From positions 80,383 through 144,382 of the forward strand of contig NZ_JAGQBB010000004.1 in the NCBI RefSeq assembly GCF_024345415.1: 64,000 bases of DNA, written 5' to 3'. The stretch's first letter is position 1; each line of letters begins with the position of its first letter. The stretch is from Synechococcus sp. Tobar12-5m-g. Lineage in GTDB: Bacteria; Cyanobacteriota; Cyanobacteriia; PCC-6307; Cyanobiaceae. The position numbers were made by a program, and so were the translations under genes. Below the pieces are notes generated by a model. It worked only from the letters and a program-made list of their open reading frames with translations, made no database searches and was not told where the DNA came from. This document shows, one piece after another, positions 8,921 to 18,757 of the stretch.

Positions 8921-9734
8921 GTGCAGGGACGCCCAGCTGATCGATCAAGGCCGGGAGGTCCAGACCGCACACCCCCTCCGGTTCCGTCGGCCGGGCCAGC
9001 AGCAACAGGCGCAGGCCCAGGCTGGCGCAAAGGGTTTGCCAACCCTCTTCTGTGTGGCCGCCGGATTGGCGGCAAACCACGGCGGTGATGGCCCACTGAC
9101 GCAGCAGGGCCCGCTCCAGGGCCAGCTCCCCCAGCCCCGTCGGCTCACCGGGCCGGTGGCAGGCCAGGTGGCCAGCGGGCAGCCCCGCCGCCCCGCCCCG
9201 CCGCAGACTTTCTGGGCTTGGCAACAGCCGGGCGAACGGCAGCGCTCCGGCGGCCAGAGCCACGGCCCGCGGCAGCTGGCGGGCCCCGATCGCGAACAGC
9301 AGGCGCTGCCCCCGCAGGTCGAGGCGGCCCAGGGCGTCGAGGTCGGCAAGCAGGGTGCGATCCAGGCTGGCCGGGGTCTGCAGCAGGGGCCGTCGCAGGC
9401 GCAGCAGTGGCTGGCCCAACCGCCGGCAGACCGTGGCCAGGTCGGCCGTGACGCGGCTGGCGAAGGGGTGGCTGGCATCCACCACCCAGACGAAGGCTGA
9501 GCCCTTGTCACGGGCCTGCTGCAGCCGCGCCGCCATTGCCGCTTCACTCGCCAGGGCTCCCACCTCCAGCTGCAAGCGGAGGTGGGCTGGGTAGGCGCGG
9601 CGGGCGGAGCTGCTCACCACCGACACCGAGAGCCCCCAGCCCCGTTCCAGCAGAGCGGCGGCCAGGACAGGCCCCTCCCCGGTGCCGGCGATCAGCCAAA
9701 GCCGCCGCTGGTGCCAATCAAGGGCGTCTTGCAT
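8856..9734 (-). CDS. cobK: Precorrin-6A reductase
   Basis: A 292-residue CobK/CbiJ protein that reduces precorrin-6A with NADPH in corrin ring synthesis for cobalamin or pseudocobalamin. It begins with LWLIAGTGEGPVLAAAL, the dinucleotide-binding start typical of the family, followed by VVDASHPFASRVT and the conserved LPSPESLRRGG region. Later GHTEEGW occupies the place of the usual GxxGxxEK-like loop. The C-terminal 30 residues are Pro/Gly-rich. It is divergent from ycf41 with only about 30 nt between starts, and convergent with the PfkB gene. Confidence 0.88.
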   Translation of the reverse strand: MQDALDWHQRRLWLIAGTGEGPVLAAALLERGWGLSVSVVSSSARRAYPAHLRLQLEVGALASEAAMAARLQQARDKGSAFVWVVDASHPFASRVTADLATVCRRLGQPLLRLRRPLLQTPASLDRTLLADLDALGRLDLRGQRLLFAIGARQLPRAVALAAGALPFARLLPSPESLRRGGAAGLPAGHLACHRPGEPTGLGELALERALLRQWAITAVVCRQSGGHTEEGWQTLCASLGLRLLLLARPTEPEGVCGLDLPALIDQLGVPALSPDGWRPAPAGTPGSGAPTG

Positions 9735-9765
9735 CAGGATGTGGCCCGCTGTCGCGATCCTGGTT

Positions 9766-10251
9766 GTGAATCACTGTGTGCTGGAAGTGGAGGTGCTCGA
9801 GGCCCCCCAGGTGCGATACACCCAGGACAACCAGACCCCGGTAGCAGAGATGGCAGTTCAGATCGAGGGTCTGCGGCCGGATGATCCCCCCTGCCAGCTG
9901 AAGGTGGTGGGCTGGGGCAATCTGGCGCAGGACCTGCAGAACCGGGTGCAGGTGGGGCAACGGCTGATGCTTGAAGGCCGGCTGCGGATCACCACGGTGA
10001 CCCGGGCCGATGGCGTCAAGGAAAAGCGGGCCGAGTTCACCCTGGCGCGGCTCCATCCCGTCGCCGCCGCTGGCGCGCCGACCCCACCAGCTCCAGCTGG
10101 CCAGGCTGCTCCACGCTCCATTCCCCGACCAGTCCCGGCCCGGCCCATCCCGGCGGCGTCCGGCGCCCCAGTCCTCACCCAGGAGGCCCCCACCTGGAAC
10201 ACCTCGCCACTGGTGCCGGATCTGGCCGACGACGACGACATTCCCTTTTAA
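9766..10251 (+). CDS. ycf41: Ycf41/SSB-like single-stranded DNA-binding protein
   Basis: A 161-residue OB-fold protein started at GTG 9766, which gives the family start MNHCVLEVEV. The central part has RYTQDNQTPVAEM and KVVGWGNLAQDL, the SSB-like beta strands. A Pro/Ala-rich linker follows, and the protein ends in DDDDIPF, the acidic tip by which bacterial SSB recruits replication partners. The family is known in plastids and cyanobacteria as Ycf41. Whether it is the main SSB cannot be said from this window. Confidence 0.88.
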   Translation: MNHCVLEVEVLEAPQVRYTQDNQTPVAEMAVQIEGLRPDDPPCQLKVVGWGNLAQDLQNRVQVGQRLMLEGRLRITTVTRADGVKEKRAEFTLARLHPVAAAGAPTPPAPAGQAAPRSIPRPVPARPIPAASGAPVLTQEAPTWNTSPLVPDLADDDDIPF

Positions 10252-10332
10252 ATCGGCTTTCAATCGGCCCTTTGGATCGATCCATTCAATTCAATTGGCC
10301 CATCTGATGCGGGCTGGATGTCGGAGCCGTGC

Positions 10333-10560
10333 TCAGCGGTTCGCCAGGCGTTCCTTGGCCAGATCGAGCATCTGCCCGAGTTCCCGCTCCAGAGCCGCCA
10401 GATCGAGGCGCAGATCGGCCCATCGGCCCTCGTCGATCTGGCGCAGCAGCCAGAGCCTCTCGGCGCTGAGTTGGTCGATCAGTTCTGCGGCGCTGCTTTC
10501 GGCCGATGGTGCCTCTGGCCCTGGCGCCGAGGCAGGTTCCGTGGAATTCACCGTAGTCAT
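10333..10560 (-). CDS. Small hypothetical coiled-coil protein
   Basis: A 75-residue acidic protein starting at ATG 10560 (TTVNSTEPA). The first third is Pro/Ala/Ser-rich. The remainder is a predicted amphipathic helix pair (AAELIDQLSAERLWLLRQI, then LRLDLAALERELGQMLDLA) ending in a basic KERLANR. Its start is 28 nt from the start of the divergent DUF2854 gene, so they may share control. The frame can be extended to 108 codons upstream, but that would run over the DUF2854 start. No family is recognised. Confidence 0.6.
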   Translation of the reverse strand: MTTVNSTEPASAPGPEAPSAESSAAELIDQLSAERLWLLRQIDEGRWADLRLDLAALERELGQMLDLAKERLANR

Positions 10561-10588
10561 GGCAAGGGCATGCGGGAGAATGACAGCC

Positions 10589-11161
10589 ATGCAAGCACTC
10601 ACCTCCCCCGGCAGCCTGCTCACGATCCTGGGAGCCGTGCTCACCGTGGTGGGCAGCATCGCCTACGCGACGGACAGCCCCAACATCAGCCTGGCCGGCG
10701 TGTTCTATGGCATCCCCCTGCTGCTCGGCGGGCTGGCGTTGAAGTCCTCGGAGCTGGCGCCGGCAGCGCGTCTGAGCCAGCCCGACGCGTTCCGATCCCT
10801 GCGGGAGCAGCCCGCCAGCGAGCCCCTCAGCGCCTTGCTCAAGGACGTCACCCGCTGGCGCTACGGCCAGAAGGCCCATCTGGAGAGCTCCCTGCAGGCG
10901 CTGAAGCTCTGGGACGACGAGCAGCCTCCCGAGTTGCTCAGCGTGGGGGAACTGGAGAGCCATGGGGGCTATGGCCTCGTCCTCCGGTTTCGCTGCCCCG
11001 GGGTTCCCTTCGAGCGCTGGCAGGCGAAGCAGGAACGGTTGGGCCGTTTCTTCGGGCCCGGCCTGGTGGCGGAGTTGGACCAGCATGCTGCAGCCGAACT
11101 CGATCTGACCCTCTTGCCGATGTCGCCAGCCATCGCCAGCCTGGAGTCTGATCAAGCCTGA
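10589..11161 (+). CDS. DUF2854 protein, two-span membrane protein
   Basis: A 190-residue protein. Two hydrophobic helices lie near the N-terminus ([18 protein letters not shown] and a [15 protein letters not shown] hairpin). A soluble part follows with [17 protein letters not shown] and RFFGPG, both typical of the DUF2854 family found in cyanobacteria and as nuclear-encoded plastid proteins in plants. Function is not established. It precedes argB by 20 nt and may be co-transcribed with it. Confidence 0.85.
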   Translation: MQALTSPGSLLTILGAVLTVVGSIAYATDSPNISLAGVFYGIPLLLGGLALKSSELAPAARLSQPDAFRSLREQPASEPLSALLKDVTRWRYGQKAHLESSLQALKLWDDEQPPELLSVGELESHGGYGLVLRFRCPGVPFERWQAKQERLGRFFGPGLVAELDQHAAAELDLTLLPMSPAIASLESDQA

Positions 11162-11181
11162 TCCCAGTTCGTTTCCCTCGG

Positions 11182-12087
11182 TTGCCACTCTTGAACCAGG
11201 ACCCCTTGATCAGTCCCCAGGACAGCCTGCGGGTCTCCGTTCTCAGCGAAGCCCTGCCCTACATCCAGCGGTTCGCCGGCCGCCGGGTCGTGGTGAAGTA
11301 CGGCGGCTCCGCCATGGCGCATCAGGAGCTGCGCGACGCCGTCTTCCGGGACCTGGCTCTGCTGGCCTGCGTGGGGGTGCAGCCGGTGGTGGTCCATGGC
11401 GGTGGGCCTGAGATCAACCACTGGCTGAGCCGCCTGGCGATCGAGCCGCACTTCATCGATGGCCTGCGGGTCACCGATGCCGACACCATGGACGTGGTGG
11501 AGATGGTGCTGGTCGGCAGGGTCAACAAGCAGATCGTCAACGGCCTCAACCGGCTGGGCGGCAAGGCGGTGGGCCTCTCCGGCTGCGATGGGGGCCTGGT
11601 GGAAGCCCGCACCTGGGGCGACGGCTCCCACGGCCTGGTAGGAGACGTGGCGGCGGTGCATCCCGAGGTGCTCACCCCCCTGCTCGAGAACGGCTACATC
11701 CCTGTGATCTCCAGCGTGGCCCCGAATCCCCAGGGCCAGTCCCACAACATCAACGCCGACACCGTGGCCGGCGAGCTGGCCGCCTCCCTGCAGGCTGAGA
11801 AGTTGATCCTGCTCACCGACACGCCTGGAATCCTGCGGGAGCGCACCGATCCCAGCTCCTTGCTGCGCCAGCTCAGCCTCTCCGAGGCGCGAGAGCTGAT
11901 CGCCAGCGGGCTCGTGAATGGTGGCATGACACCCAAGACCGAATGCTGCATCCGCGCCCTTGCCCAGGGGGTGGGCGCGGCCCACATCGTCGATGGGCGT
12001 GTCCCCCATGCCCTGCTGTTGGAGGTGTTCACCGATGCCGGCATCGGCACCATGGTGCTGGGAAGCTCCCTGCCGGGCCATGGCTGA
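11182..12087 (+). CDS. argB: N-acetylglutamate kinase
   Basis: A 301-residue amino-acid-kinase-fold enzyme that phosphorylates N-acetyl-L-glutamate in arginine synthesis. The glycine motifs are KYGGSAM and [21 protein letters not shown] and VNGGMTPK are the substrate and ATP-binding segments. The N-terminal helix before the core ([13 protein letters not shown]) marks the arginine-inhibited hexameric type that in cyanobacteria and plants binds the PII protein; PII control is inferred from the family. The start is TTG at 11182, with another TTG at 11191 possible. It overlaps the DUF3153 gene by 8 nt. Confidence 0.96.
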   Translation: MPLLNQDPLISPQDSLRVSVLSEALPYIQRFAGRRVVVKYGGSAMAHQELRDAVFRDLALLACVGVQPVVVHGGGPEINHWLSRLAIEPHFIDGLRVTDADTMDVVEMVLVGRVNKQIVNGLNRLGGKAVGLSGCDGGLVEARTWGDGSHGLVGDVAAVHPEVLTPLLENGYIPVISSVAPNPQGQSHNINADTVAGELAASLQAEKLILLTDTPGILRERTDPSSLLRQLSLSEARELIASGLVNGGMTPKTECCIRALAQGVGAAHIVDGRVPHALLLEVFTDAGIGTMVLGSSLPGHG

Positions 12088-13204
12088 GGATCCGCTGCTG
12101 CCGGCCCGGTTGGCGCTCGAGCGGGGCGAGTACGGCAGCTGCCTGCGGCTGCTGGAACCCCTGGCCGCCGCCCATCCAGCCAGCACCGGCCTGGGGGGAA
12201 CCCTGCGGCTGCTAATGGTCACGGCCCTGCTGGGTCAGGGAAACGATGCAGGTGCCGTGGCCTGTTGCCGCAGCCTGCGTGCCTGCCTGGACCTGGATGT
12301 TCGGTCACAGGCCAAGGATCTCCAGCTGATTCTCGAGGCACCTCCCCTGCAGCGCCCCGCCAACTGGTCGCTCAGCCTGCCGGTTCTCGGTGGCGCCGAT
12401 GCCCTCGAGGGCCGCGCCAAGGCCACGGCCAGCCAGCGCCGCCAGGCCCCAACTCCTGTTTCGCCGCCACCGCCGCCGGTGGGCCCCACCCGCGCACCGG
12501 TGGGGTTCGCCGTGGTGGTGGTGGCCGTCCTGCTGCTGCTGACTTCGCTGCTCTCCGGCTGCCTGCGGGTCGACACCGACCTGCGCTTCGGCCCCCCGGG
12601 GCGGCTCCAGCTGCGCCAGACCCTCAGCAGCAAGACCGGACGCCTGTTGCCCTGGCAGCGGCAGTTCGTCTCGGACCTCAAAGCAGCCCCTTTGGAGCGG
12701 GCTACAGCGCTGGGCATCGAGACCCACCGGGGGGTCGTCAGCCTCACCAGCGCCAGCGTGGCCTCCCAGGAGATCAACCGCCTGCTGGCTCTCACGGCGA
12801 CGACCGCAGCTGACCTGGGCGGACTGGCGCTGCCACCCCCGACCCTGGCCCTGCGGGAACGCAACTGGTTGCTCGGAGCCCAGCAGCAGTTCAGCCTCGA
12901 GGTGGATCTGCGGCAGGTGGGAGCGCTGCCTGGCCTCGACCTCAGCGTGGCGCTCGGCCCCCTGGGACGGGGGGCGGTGCGCTCAGCCCAACCCAGGGCC
13001 AGCCAGCCCGAGGGCGATGGGGTGCGCTGGGGCCTGGCGATCGGCGCGCTGAACCGCTTGGAGCTGGTCAGCTGGCGATGGAGCCGCCTCGGCCTGGGCG
13101 GGATCGCCATCCTGCTGCTGCTGGCCCTGGCATTGGCCCTGCAGCGGTTGCGCTGGCAGGCCGGATTCGGCTGGCCCGAACTGCCGGCGCCTGAGAAACC
13201 CTGA
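12080..13204 (+). CDS. DUF3153 domain membrane protein
   Basis: A 374-residue cyanobacterial protein. Residues 1-110 form a helical, TPR-like Leu/Ala-rich region. A Pro-rich linker ([10 protein letters not shown]) is followed by a membrane span ([20 protein letters not shown]) ending in a Cys. A DUF3153-like extracytoplasmic domain begins at [14 protein letters not shown], and a second span lies near the C-terminus ([14 protein letters not shown]). The gene overlaps argB by 8 nt, a conserved-looking pairing with no known functional link. The role is unknown. Confidence 0.75.
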   Translation: MAEDPLLPARLALERGEYGSCLRLLEPLAAAHPASTGLGGTLRLLMVTALLGQGNDAGAVACCRSLRACLDLDVRSQAKDLQLILEAPPLQRPANWSLSLPVLGGADALEGRAKATASQRRQAPTPVSPPPPPVGPTRAPVGFAVVVVAVLLLLTSLLSGCLRVDTDLRFGPPGRLQLRQTLSSKTGRLLPWQRQFVSDLKAAPLERATALGIETHRGVVSLTSASVASQEINRLLALTATTAADLGGLALPPPTLALRERNWLLGAQQQFSLEVDLRQVGALPGLDLSVALGPLGRGAVRSAQPRASQPEGDGVRWGLAIGALNRLELVSWRWSRLGLGGIAILLLLALALALQRLRWQAGFGWPELPAPEKP

Positions 13205-13210
13205 AGGTGG

Positions 13211-15499
13211 CTACAGCGCCAGCGGATCGGGATCGATGCTGAGACTCACCTGGCCGCCGAGGGCCGCGCGCAGTTCCGCCTCCGGCGGCAGGGGCAGGGG
13301 GGAGCCGGCTGGTCCATGCAGCAGCAACTGCCAGCGATGGCGGCCGGCCACCCGGGCCACTGGGGCGGGCGCCGGTCCCACCAGCAGCCAGCCCGCCTCC
13401 TGGAGCGGACAGCGGATGCGCTCAGCGAGGGCGGCGGCGGCGGTGGCGGTGGCGGTGGCAGAAGCCCCGGCCAGCCGCAGCAGGCAGGCCCGGCTGAACG
13501 GCACCAGACCGGCCTGCTGCCGCACCAGCCGCTCCGATTCGAGGTAGCGGTCGTAGCGGCCATCGATCAGGTGACGAATCACCGGATGGTCGGGGGAGTA
13601 GGTCTGCACAATCACTTCGCCGGGCCGCTCACCGCGGCCGGCCCGGCCCGCCAGCTGAAGCAACAGCTGCAGGCATTGTTCACCGGAGCGCAGATCCGGC
13701 CGATGCAAGAGTCCATCGGCGGCCAGAACCGCCGCCAGGGTCACCCGGGGCAGATCGATTCCCTTGGTGAGCATCTGGGTGCCGACAAGCACGTCGGCCT
13801 CACCGGCGGCGAACTGGGCCAGCAGGCGGCGATGGCCATCCCGGCCCCGGGTGGTGTCGCGGTCGAAGCGAAGCAGACGCAAGCCCTCCAATTCCTTCTC
13901 CAGCTGCTCGATCACCCGTTGGGTTCCGGCGCCGAAGGGCTTGAAGGCGGTGGAACCGCAGGAGCCGCAGCGGAGGCTGGGTTCCTGGCGATGGCCGCAC
14001 CAGTGGCAGCGCAACGACTGGTGTCCATCCCGGTGGCGATGGACGGTCAGGGCCACATCGCAATGGGGGCATTGCACCACATCCCCGCAGCTGCGACAGC
14101 TCAGGAAGCTGCTGTAGCCGCGCCGGGGCACGAGCACCACTGCCTGGCCGTCCTGGTCCCGCAACCGATCCAGTCGTCCCCGCAGGGCCCGGCTGATCAG
14201 GCGGCGATTCCCCTCCGCCAGTTCCAGCCGCATGTCGACAACCAGGACCGGGGCATCCCGCTGGCCACTGATCCGCTCGGGCAGCCTCACCAGGGTGGTC
14301 GGCGGGACCGGCTGTCCCAGCTCCTGGCGGCAGGCCAACCAGGATTCGAGCGACGGGGTGGCGCTGCCGAGCAGCAGGCGAGCCCCACTGAGCCAGGCGC
14401 GTCGCTGGGCCACGGCCCTGGCGTGATAGCAGGGCATCGGGCTCTCTTGTTTCCACGAGCTGTCGTGCTCCTCGTCCAGCACGATCAAGCCCAGCACCGC
14501 CAGGGGCAGAAAGATGGCGGAGCGGGTGCCGACCACGACCACGGGCGCCTGCCGATCGGCAGCCAGACAGCGCCTCCAGGCGACGATCCGCTCGGGTTCA
14601 CCCAGGCCACTGTGGTAGGCTATCACCCGCTCGCCGAAGCGGGCCCGGCACCGGTCCAGCAGCTGGGGAATCAGGCCGATCTCCGGGGTGAGCATCAAGG
14701 TGCTTGCTCCTTCCACCAGGCAGGCCGCCGCCGCCTGCAGGTAGACCTCCGTCTTGCCGGAACCGGTGATGCCCCAGAGCAGCAGGCTGGCTCCCGGCGG
14801 GGCTGAGTCGATGGCCTCGAGGGCCTGGCCCTGGGCGGCATTCAAGCGGCGGGGTGGCTCCAGCCCTTTGGGACTGGAGCGTTGGGGGCCTGATCGGGAT
14901 TGAAGCCGCAGGAGTGAGCGCTCCAGCAAGCCCTGAACCACCGAGCGGCTGAAGCCCCACTCGGTAAGGATCTCCTGCAGCCAAGCCCCCTCCGGTTGCA
15001 GCCTCAGGCGCTCCAACAACTGACGCTGCCGTGGGGGAGGAGGGTCAAGGGCCACGTCCTCGGCCAGCGGCTCCACCCATTGCCGCTGGCGGGGCCGCAG
15101 CGGGGCCGCAGCACGGAGCTGGCCCAGCCAGCCAGGCGGCAGGGCTGTTTTGAGGGTCCTGAACAGGCTGGAGTGGCAATCCACCGCCACCTGCTGGAGC
15201 AGGCCCTGCCAGAGGGGATCGACGGCGGCACGCTGATGCACCGCTTCGATCGGCAGCAGCTTGCCCGGATCCAGCTCAGCAGGCAGACCGTCCAGCTGCT
15301 CAACCACCAGACCGATCTGCCGCCGCCCCCGCAGGGGAACCCTGACCAGATCGCCGGGTGCCAGGGGCAGGTTCTCCGGGTTCCCGTAACTGAAGATCCG
15401 GCCTTCCCGGCCAGCTTCCACCCACACTTGCCAGCAGATCAGCCCGTCGCCTTGCAAACCCGGTGGCAGTTTCTTAGAATGAATGGGTTGAGCAGTCAT
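13211..15499 (-). CDS. priA: Primosomal replication restart helicase PriA
   Basis: A 762-residue superfamily 2 DNA helicase that reloads the replisome at stalled forks. The N-terminal 3'-DNA-binding domain is present, then Walker A (GITGSGKT), the DEEH box, and a paired zinc-binding segment with eight cysteines beginning CRSCGDVVQCPHC and ending CGSCGS. Further helicase motifs follow (VLVGTQMLTKGIDLP, LQLAGRAGRGE). Full-length and intact. It is transcribed away from rpoD, and its 3' end is 6 nt from the convergent DUF3153 gene. Confidence 0.96.
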   Translation of the reverse strand: MTAQPIHSKKLPPGLQGDGLICWQVWVEAGREGRIFSYGNPENLPLAPGDLVRVPLRGRRQIGLVVEQLDGLPAELDPGKLLPIEAVHQRAAVDPLWQGLLQQVAVDCHSSLFRTLKTALPPGWLGQLRAAAPLRPRQRQWVEPLAEDVALDPPPPRQRQLLERLRLQPEGAWLQEILTEWGFSRSVVQGLLERSLLRLQSRSGPQRSSPKGLEPPRRLNAAQGQALEAIDSAPPGASLLLWGITGSGKTEVYLQAAAACLVEGASTLMLTPEIGLIPQLLDRCRARFGERVIAYHSGLGEPERIVAWRRCLAADRQAPVVVVGTRSAIFLPLAVLGLIVLDEEHDSSWKQESPMPCYHARAVAQRRAWLSGARLLLGSATPSLESWLACRQELGQPVPPTTLVRLPERISGQRDAPVLVVDMRLELAEGNRRLISRALRGRLDRLRDQDGQAVVLVPRRGYSSFLSCRSCGDVVQCPHCDVALTVHRHRDGHQSLRCHWCGHRQEPSLRCGSCGSTAFKPFGAGTQRVIEQLEKELEGLRLLRFDRDTTRGRDGHRRLLAQFAAGEADVLVGTQMLTKGIDLPRVTLAAVLAADGLLHRPDLRSGEQCLQLLLQLAGRAGRGERPGEVIVQTYSPDHPVIRHLIDGRYDRYLESERLVRQQAGLVPFSRACLLRLAGASATATATAAAALAERIRCPLQEAGWLLVGPAPAPVARVAGRHRWQLLLHGPAGSPLPLPPEAELRAALGGQVSLSIDPDPLAL

Positions 15500-15825
15500 T
15501 CAGGCTGCAGTCGGAGCTTCGCAGTGTTCCGTCCAGAGGGAAGACTTGAAACAAAAGCCGGATGGAGCCCATCTCCCGCCGGCCTCCCAGTCTGCGACCA
15601 CCCCTGACAACCCTGCAAAGGCATCCGTGCCGTTCCTTGACTGATCGATTCTCATTCAATGGCCTCCGCTCCCGACTGAACCCTTGCAGGCAGTCGGCTC
15701 GGTGTGCCTAAGGCCACCCATTTTGCTTTGGTTTCCATGCGCCTTGGCGCCGTGGAGCCAGCCATACCGCTGTCGGCCTCCCCAATCTCGTCCGCCCGAC
15801 CCCGCTCCCCTTCCCGTTGATCCCT
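15500..15825. other. Intergenic region between divergent priA and rpoD
   Basis: About 326 bases with no convincing coding frame or RNA gene. It must hold the promoters of both priA (leftward) and rpoD (rightward). I could not pick unambiguous -10/-35 boxes: a TTGACT occurs near 15636, but nothing well spaced follows it. The length suggests a long rpoD leader. Confidence 0.5.
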
Positions 15826-17238
15826 ATGAGCCCTGTAGCTGCCCTGAAGTCCACGAAAGCTGAACCCGAAATCCTCGCGGTCGCGACTCAGGCGGGAGAT
15901 CAGGTCACTGTCGAGCTGAAGACCAAGGCCCCACGGGCCAAAGCCAAAGCCAAGGCCAAGCCGGCATCGAGCCCCGGCGAGCCTGAACCAGCCACGGATT
16001 CAGGTGCCCCGGCAAACAAGGTCAGCCGCACCCGCAAACCGGCGGCCAGCAAAACCACGACGGCCAAGGCTCCTGCAACCAAAGGGGCTTCAAGCAAGGG
16101 GCTTTCATCAAAAGAAGCGGCCGCCAAGGCCAAGCGCCCGCCTGATGGGCTTGCCGCCCCTGATGTCGGGCAGGATCTCGACGACGCGGCCGAGCAGCTC
16201 CTGGCCGCCACCGACGCCATCGAGGCGATCGCCGACAAGAAACCAGCCGGGGCCAAGGCCCTGGCCAGCATCAAGGTCGGGCCCAAGGGTGTCTACACCG
16301 AGGATTCGATCCGGGTGTACCTCCAGGAGATCGGCCGGATACGCCTGCTACGGCCCGATGAAGAGATTGAGCTGGCCCGCAAGATCGCCGATCTGCTGCT
16401 GCTCGAGGAACTCGCGAATCAGTTCGAGCAGGACAACGGTCATTATCCCGATAACAAGGAGTGGGCCGTTCTCGTCGACATGACCCTTCTCAAGTTCCGC
16501 CGGCGCCTGATGCTGGGCCGCCGGGCCAAGGAGAAGATGGTGCAGTCGAACCTGCGGCTGGTGGTGTCGATCGCCAAGAAATACATGAATCGGGGCCTCT
16601 CCTTCCAGGACTTGATCCAGGAAGGCAGCCTCGGCCTGATCCGTGCCGCCGAGAAGTTTGATCACGAGAAGGGCTACAAGTTCTCCACCTACGCCACCTG
16701 GTGGATCCGTCAGGCGATCACCCGCGCCATCGCTGATCAGAGCCGCACGATCCGACTGCCGGTGCACCTGTACGAAACCATCTCCCGCATCAAGAAAACC
16801 ACCAAGGTGCTGAGCCAGGAGTTCGGCCGCAAACCCACTGAGGAGGAAATCGCCGAAAGCATGGAGATGACGATCGAAAAACTGCGCTTCATCGCCAAAT
16901 CAGCCCAGCTCCCGATCTCCCTGGAAACCCCGATCGGTAAGGAAGAGGATTCCCGGCTTGGTGATTTCATCGAAGCCGACATCGAGAACCCCGAGCAGGA
17001 TGTGGCTAAGAACCTGTTGCGCGAGGATCTCGAGGGTGTCCTGGCCACCCTCAGCCCCCGGGAGCGGGACGTGCTGCGGCTTCGTTATGGCCTCGATGAT
17101 GGCCGCATGAAAACCCTGGAGGAAATTGGCCAGATCTTCGATGTGACCCGGGAACGCATCCGCCAGATCGAGGCCAAGGCCCTGCGCAAACTGCGCCATC
17201 CCAACCGCAACGGCGTGCTGAAGGAGTACATCAAGTAA
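15826..17238 (+). CDS. rpoD: Principal RNA polymerase sigma factor (group 1, SigA/RpoD)
   Basis: A 470-residue sigma-70 factor started at ATG 15826; a TTG three codons earlier is less likely. Residues 1-150 are low-complexity Ala/Lys/Pro (runs such as [11 protein letters not shown]). Region 1.2 follows ([16 protein letters not shown]), then region 2 with the core-binding and -10 recognition helix ([17 protein letters not shown]), region 3, and region 4.2 with the -35 recognition helix ([20 protein letters not shown]). The complete set and C-terminal EYIK fit the housekeeping sigma. The basic N-terminus is a cyanobacterial feature and here quite long. Confidence 0.96.
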   Translation: MSPVAALKSTKAEPEILAVATQAGDQVTVELKTKAPRAKAKAKAKPASSPGEPEPATDSGAPANKVSRTRKPAASKTTTAKAPATKGASSKGLSSKEAAAKAKRPPDGLAAPDVGQDLDDAAEQLLAATDAIEAIADKKPAGAKALASIKVGPKGVYTEDSIRVYLQEIGRIRLLRPDEEIELARKIADLLLLEELANQFEQDNGHYPDNKEWAVLVDMTLLKFRRRLMLGRRAKEKMVQSNLRLVVSIAKKYMNRGLSFQDLIQEGSLGLIRAAEKFDHEKGYKFSTYATWWIRQAITRAIADQSRTIRLPVHLYETISRIKKTTKVLSQEFGRKPTEEEIAESMEMTIEKLRFIAKSAQLPISLETPIGKEEDSRLGDFIEADIENPEQDVAKNLLREDLEGVLATLSPRERDVLRLRYGLDDGRMKTLEEIGQIFDVTRERIRQIEAKALRKLRHPNRNGVLKEYIK

Positions 17239-17279
17239 CCTTCCGCAGCTTCGAATCCCCCGGATTGGCACCATCCCCT

Positions 17280-17303
17280 TGGACCTCCATCGGAGCAGGT
17301 CCA
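17280..17303 (+). terminator. Candidate hairpin after rpoD
   Basis: A 7-bp perfect inverted repeat (TGGACCT at 17280-17286, AGGTCCA at 17297-17303) with a 10-nt loop lies 41 nt after the rpoD stop. There is no T-tract, so it may be only an mRNA 3' stem or part of the degraded sequence that follows. Confidence 0.3.
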
Positions 17304-17327
17304 GTGTCGGCGCCGCGGGAGTCGATC

Positions 17328-17500
17328 ATGCTTCCCACCTTCAACGAGGGGCCACCATCACGCCGATCGTGCAGCAGTTGTTGCTGCTGAGCGATCGCTG
17401 GAGAATGGAGCTGATTGTCGTCGTCGTCGACTCCGCCGATGGCACCGCCGAGCTGGTCAGGCAACTCGCCCACAGGGAGCCTGAGGTTCTCTCCCCCCGC
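17328..17500 (+). pseudogene. Remnant of a GT2 (dolichol-phosphate-mannose-synthase-like) glycosyltransferase
   Basis: The ATG at 17328 gives MLPTFNEG, the classic start of the GT2 nucleotide-sugar domain. After GAG at 17346-17348 a one-base loss shifts the frame. The sequence resumes in the frame of 17351 as ATITPIVQQLLLLSDRWRMELIVV, then DSADGTAELVRQLAHREPEV, the expected continuation up to the DxD-containing strand; the acidic doublet of that strand is also disturbed. Homology stops near 17500, so more than two thirds of the gene is missing. Intact relatives are polyprenyl-phosphate sugar synthases. Not expected to be functional. Confidence 0.65.
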
Positions 17501-17567
17501 TGGGCCGCCATCAATCCGGCCTATCCGGAGTTTGCTCAGTCGTTGAGCAGATCCCGGCCTTCCCTAG

Positions 17568-18088
17568 CTGCTGGCGGTCGTGCTGGCCACCCCGGCGATC
17601 GGTCTGGTGCTGCTGCTGCTGCTGCGGGCAGGGCAACCCCACCTGCTCTGGCTGCAGAATCTGGCCGGATTCGCAGGGGTGCTGCTGTTCGTGGTACCGC
17701 CGCCGGCGCCGCTGATGCAGAACCAACGGCAAACCCCCGTTCGCGACCTGGCCATCCTGGCCGGATCGGTGTCGAAGATCCACGAAGACTGCTGGGGATC
17801 GGCTATGAGCGCTACAGCGTTGTGTATTACAGCGAACAGCCCGTGACCTTCTTCGACACAATGTAAGGAGCCCGCGAGCAGCTGGTCAAGCTTGCTGCAC
17901 GCCCTGGCCAAGCTTCGGAGCCGCGACCCTCAGCCCCCACCGTGCTGCTGTTCGGTGAGGCCTCCAAGCACGGGGAGTTCAACCTGGATCCGTCCCGAAT
18001 CCAGACCTTGGGAAGCCGTGGCAACCTCCGGCTGTGGCGGGTGCAGCGGGGCGATCTGAGCGAACAAGCCAGCGGGATTCAGCCTTGA
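17568..18088 (+). pseudogene. Remnant of an ArnT/PMT-like membrane glycosyltransferase (C-terminal part)
   Basis: From 17568 one frame reads LLAVVLATPAIGLVLLLLLRAG and then a second hydrophobic stretch up to about 17785. The reading then moves to another frame (RYSVVYYSEQPVTFFDTM), is cut by TAA at 17864-17866, and continues in the same frame as GAREQLVKLAARPG and LRLWRVQRGDL to TGA at 18086-18088. A TAG at 17565 blocks the upstream side. The TAA could derive from one CAA change. The N-terminal catalytic half is absent. Membrane spans followed by a soluble tail suit the ArnT/GT39 type, which moves sugars from a lipid carrier. The family call is inferred. Confidence 0.55.
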
Positions 18089-18757
18089 GCGGCCTGCGGA
18101 CCTGGTTCCGCTGCCTCGGAGCCTGGCGCCTGGCCCTCTGCTTCGTGGCCACCCTCGTGGTGATCTCGATTGAGCTGGCGATCGGCAACCACGTCACGCC
18201 GGAGCTGGATGAAGCCGGGCTGGCCTGGCTGGGGGACGTGATTCCCCCACCCTTGGGCCGGGCGTTGGTGGTGGTGTATGTATCACGTGAGTGGCACCCG
18301 GTTCACGCCCTTGCTGGTGCTGGCGTCCCTGATGGATCTGATCCTGAAGCGGGCCTGGGATGAACTGACCTGGTTGAGCGTGGGAACGGCGGGGTTTCTG
18401 CTGATCGTCGATCGATGGCTCAAGCCCCTGTTCGATCGCGCCAGACCCCACGAAACCCTGGTGGAGGTGAGCGGCCGCAGCTTTCCGAGCGACCATGCCA
18501 CCGGTGCCGTGGTGTTCTACTTCCTGATGTGTGCCTTCCTCTCCAAGCGCTATCCCCAGTGGCGCCGACCGCTCTACATCGGCTCGGCGATTTGGGTTGC
18601 GCTGATCTGGATCAGCACCCTCAATACGCGGGTGCACTGGCCCACCCACATCGTGGCCGGTGCCAGGGTGGGCTTCATCTGGCTGAGCGTCTGCCTGACC
18701 AACTGGAAGCTGGCTGCAGCCCGGCAGAGTGAACGGAACCGCGTCCTCGCTCCTTGA
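18085..18757 (+). pseudogene. Frameshifted PAP2-family phosphatase
   Basis: A TTG at 18085 overlaps the previous stop (TTGA) and opens a frame with a membrane span (ALCFVATLVVISIELAIGN). At about 18278-18282 one extra base shifts the frame. The remainder, reading YHVSGTRFTPLLVLASL onward, is a PAP2 core with KPLFDRARP, then PSDHATG where PSGH is usual, and TRVHWPTHIVAG where the His-x3-Asp of motif 3 is expected; the Asp is His. The intact family dephosphorylates polyprenyl-pyrophosphate or phosphatidate. The frameshift plus altered motif residues argue for loss of function, though a shorter product from the ATG at 18278 could still be made. Confidence 0.65.
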
